NCBI GenBank assembly: GCA_006538405.1 | Contig: BJKQ01000009.1 | Coordinates: 434,001 to 498,000 of the forward strand | Origin: Hansfordia pulvinata | Taxonomy: Eukaryota > Ascomycota > Sordariomycetes > Xylariales | Length of the DNA: 64,000 bases | Reading direction: 5' to 3' | Shown here: positions 63,030 through 64,000 of the stretch, piece after piece | How the letters are laid out: every line of letters starts with the position of its first letter | Numbering within the stretch: the stretch's first letter is position 1 | Notes under the pieces: generated by a model | Told to the model about the DNA's origin: nothing | Database searches by the model: none | What the model saw: the letters and a program-made list of their open reading frames with translations, nothing else | Position numbers and translations under genes: made by a program

Positions 63030-64000
63030 TTTTTCTCTTCTTTTTTTTTTTCTTCTCTTTTCTTTTCTTTACTTTTCCCCGTGTGTCGGTTTCTCGGTGA
63101 CAGCAGAAAGAAGAGAGGGTGCCCGCGTCTGAGTAGTTGCAGAGCGAGCAGGAAGAAGCCGGGCGGCCAGGGAGTGTGGTCCACAGAGTGAAGCGCGGGG
63201 TTGGGTGGCTGTGTGGTATGTGGTGGTTGTTCACTACACGGGCACTCTCTGATGAGCTCTGTCTGTATACTCGTACGAGTACTGCTGCCCTCACGCTACA
63301 TATACGCTCCGAAGGCCGCTCGAGGCCAGGCGGTAGGGGCTAATTACACATGCCGGCCCATGATTCCCCACTACATACTGTATCTACATGTACTCGTATG
63401 TACCTATGTACACCAGGAACCTTGAAAGCCCTTGGCACCCCTGCTGATGGCTGATGTGCCTGATCATTCGAGACTGGGCTGGGAACAGACCCCGACTCGG
63501 CGCAGAAGTGCGAGTACCCGATAACAGGCAACTGCGAGATACGGATAGGCTTGCACGTGGAGGACGCAGGCACTTCATGAGACACAGGCCGTAATCGACC
63601 TGGCCCGCGCGGACGAGGCCCCTGTGCTACAGGTGATGCCTGTCCGAGTAAATGACGCTCGGCCGGAGGAGGGAGGCCAAAAAATAGACAGACGGGGTCT
63701 TTGCTCCTGCAGTGCCGGGAGCAAGCAAGCAAGCCGTCCCGTCTCCTCCCGTCCGTCTCATCATGATTTCAAAGTCTCGCCATCGGCTGATGTGCGCGAG
63801 AGACCCCCCCTAATCTCAGGCTATAAACCTACGGGCGAGCGTTCGGCTGCGCTTGAGCGAGCCGATCACGACACGGGCTGCACAACCGGCGCCCCGGACC
63901 GGCCGTGTAATCTGGCTCGACACCGAAACGCGCACTCAAAACTCCCACGCCTCCGCGAGGCACGAGGGCCAGCGCCGATGGAAAATGAAGAGCCCGCTCT
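63030..64000. other. upstream region of the acyltransferase gene, window end
   Basis: This holds the T-rich leader and presumed promoter of the minus-strand acyltransferase. The palindrome-like TACTCGTACGAGTAC lies at 63268-63282 and another TACTCGTA at 63391. No supported gene to the window end. Confidence 0.5.
63268..63282. promoter_or_regulatory. double TACTCGTA motif, near-perfect palindrome
   Basis: TACTCGTAC and its complement overlap here to give TACTCGTACGAGTAC, about 240 bp upstream of the acyltransferase ATG. It is the clearest instance of an octamer seen at least 20 times in this window. A binding site is one reading, but the role is unknown. Confidence 0.35.

Overview
The window reads as nuclear chromosomal DNA of a filamentous ascomycete, probably a Sordariomycete. 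Genes are GC-rich and widely spaced on both strands. Introns are short GT-AG introns, some with a CTAAC-type branch site. Gene families are fungal: the AHA1 co-chaperone, an FMC1-type ATP synthase assembly factor, the MET10 sulfite reductase flavoprotein, and a fungal UbiA-like prenyltransferase/cyclase. There are no operons, rRNA genes, CRISPR arrays or convincing tRNAs.

Layout. 0-6 kb: a doubtful small secreted peptide, a knottin-like secreted peptide gene (minus), and a TPR-repeat gene (minus) split by a 591-bp hAT-type MITE with a perfect 8-bp target duplication. 7.6-13.1 kb: an intact intracellular GH2 beta-galactosidase and AHA1, both minus. 13-16.5 kb: gene-poor DNA rich in a short TACTCGTA motif. 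16.5-26.2 kb: a large proline-rich protein of unknown function, FMC1 and an EngB/MRX8-like mitochondrial GTPase facing away from each other, a basic helical ORF, and a HINT3-like HIT protein. 27.7-33.5 kb: a secreted subtilase-like protein, a 72-residue basic protein and a nitrilase-family enzyme. 34.3 kb: a G-rich 7-bp minisatellite. 36-46.1 kb: a DUF2306 membrane protein, MET10, a Cys-rich/GPI-like surface protein and a Gly/His/Tyr-rich low-complexity protein. 49.8-63 kb: a cytochrome P450, the UbiA-family protein, a short-chain dehydrogenase and a Tri3-like acyltransferase with no housekeeping genes between them. These four look like a small terpenoid-type biosynthetic cluster lacking a PKS or NRPS.

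A cross-cutting feature is single-base reading-frame breaks, mostly in C or G runs. I count about 17 across 12 otherwise well-conserved genes, all in the direction of one missing base. This points to systematic under-calling of homopolymers in the assembly rather than wholesale gene decay. I mark these genes as CDS and give the break positions. The TPR gene is different: its lesion is a genuine transposon insertion whose precise removal restores the frame.

Functions are inferred from motifs and remembered family features; no database search was possible.
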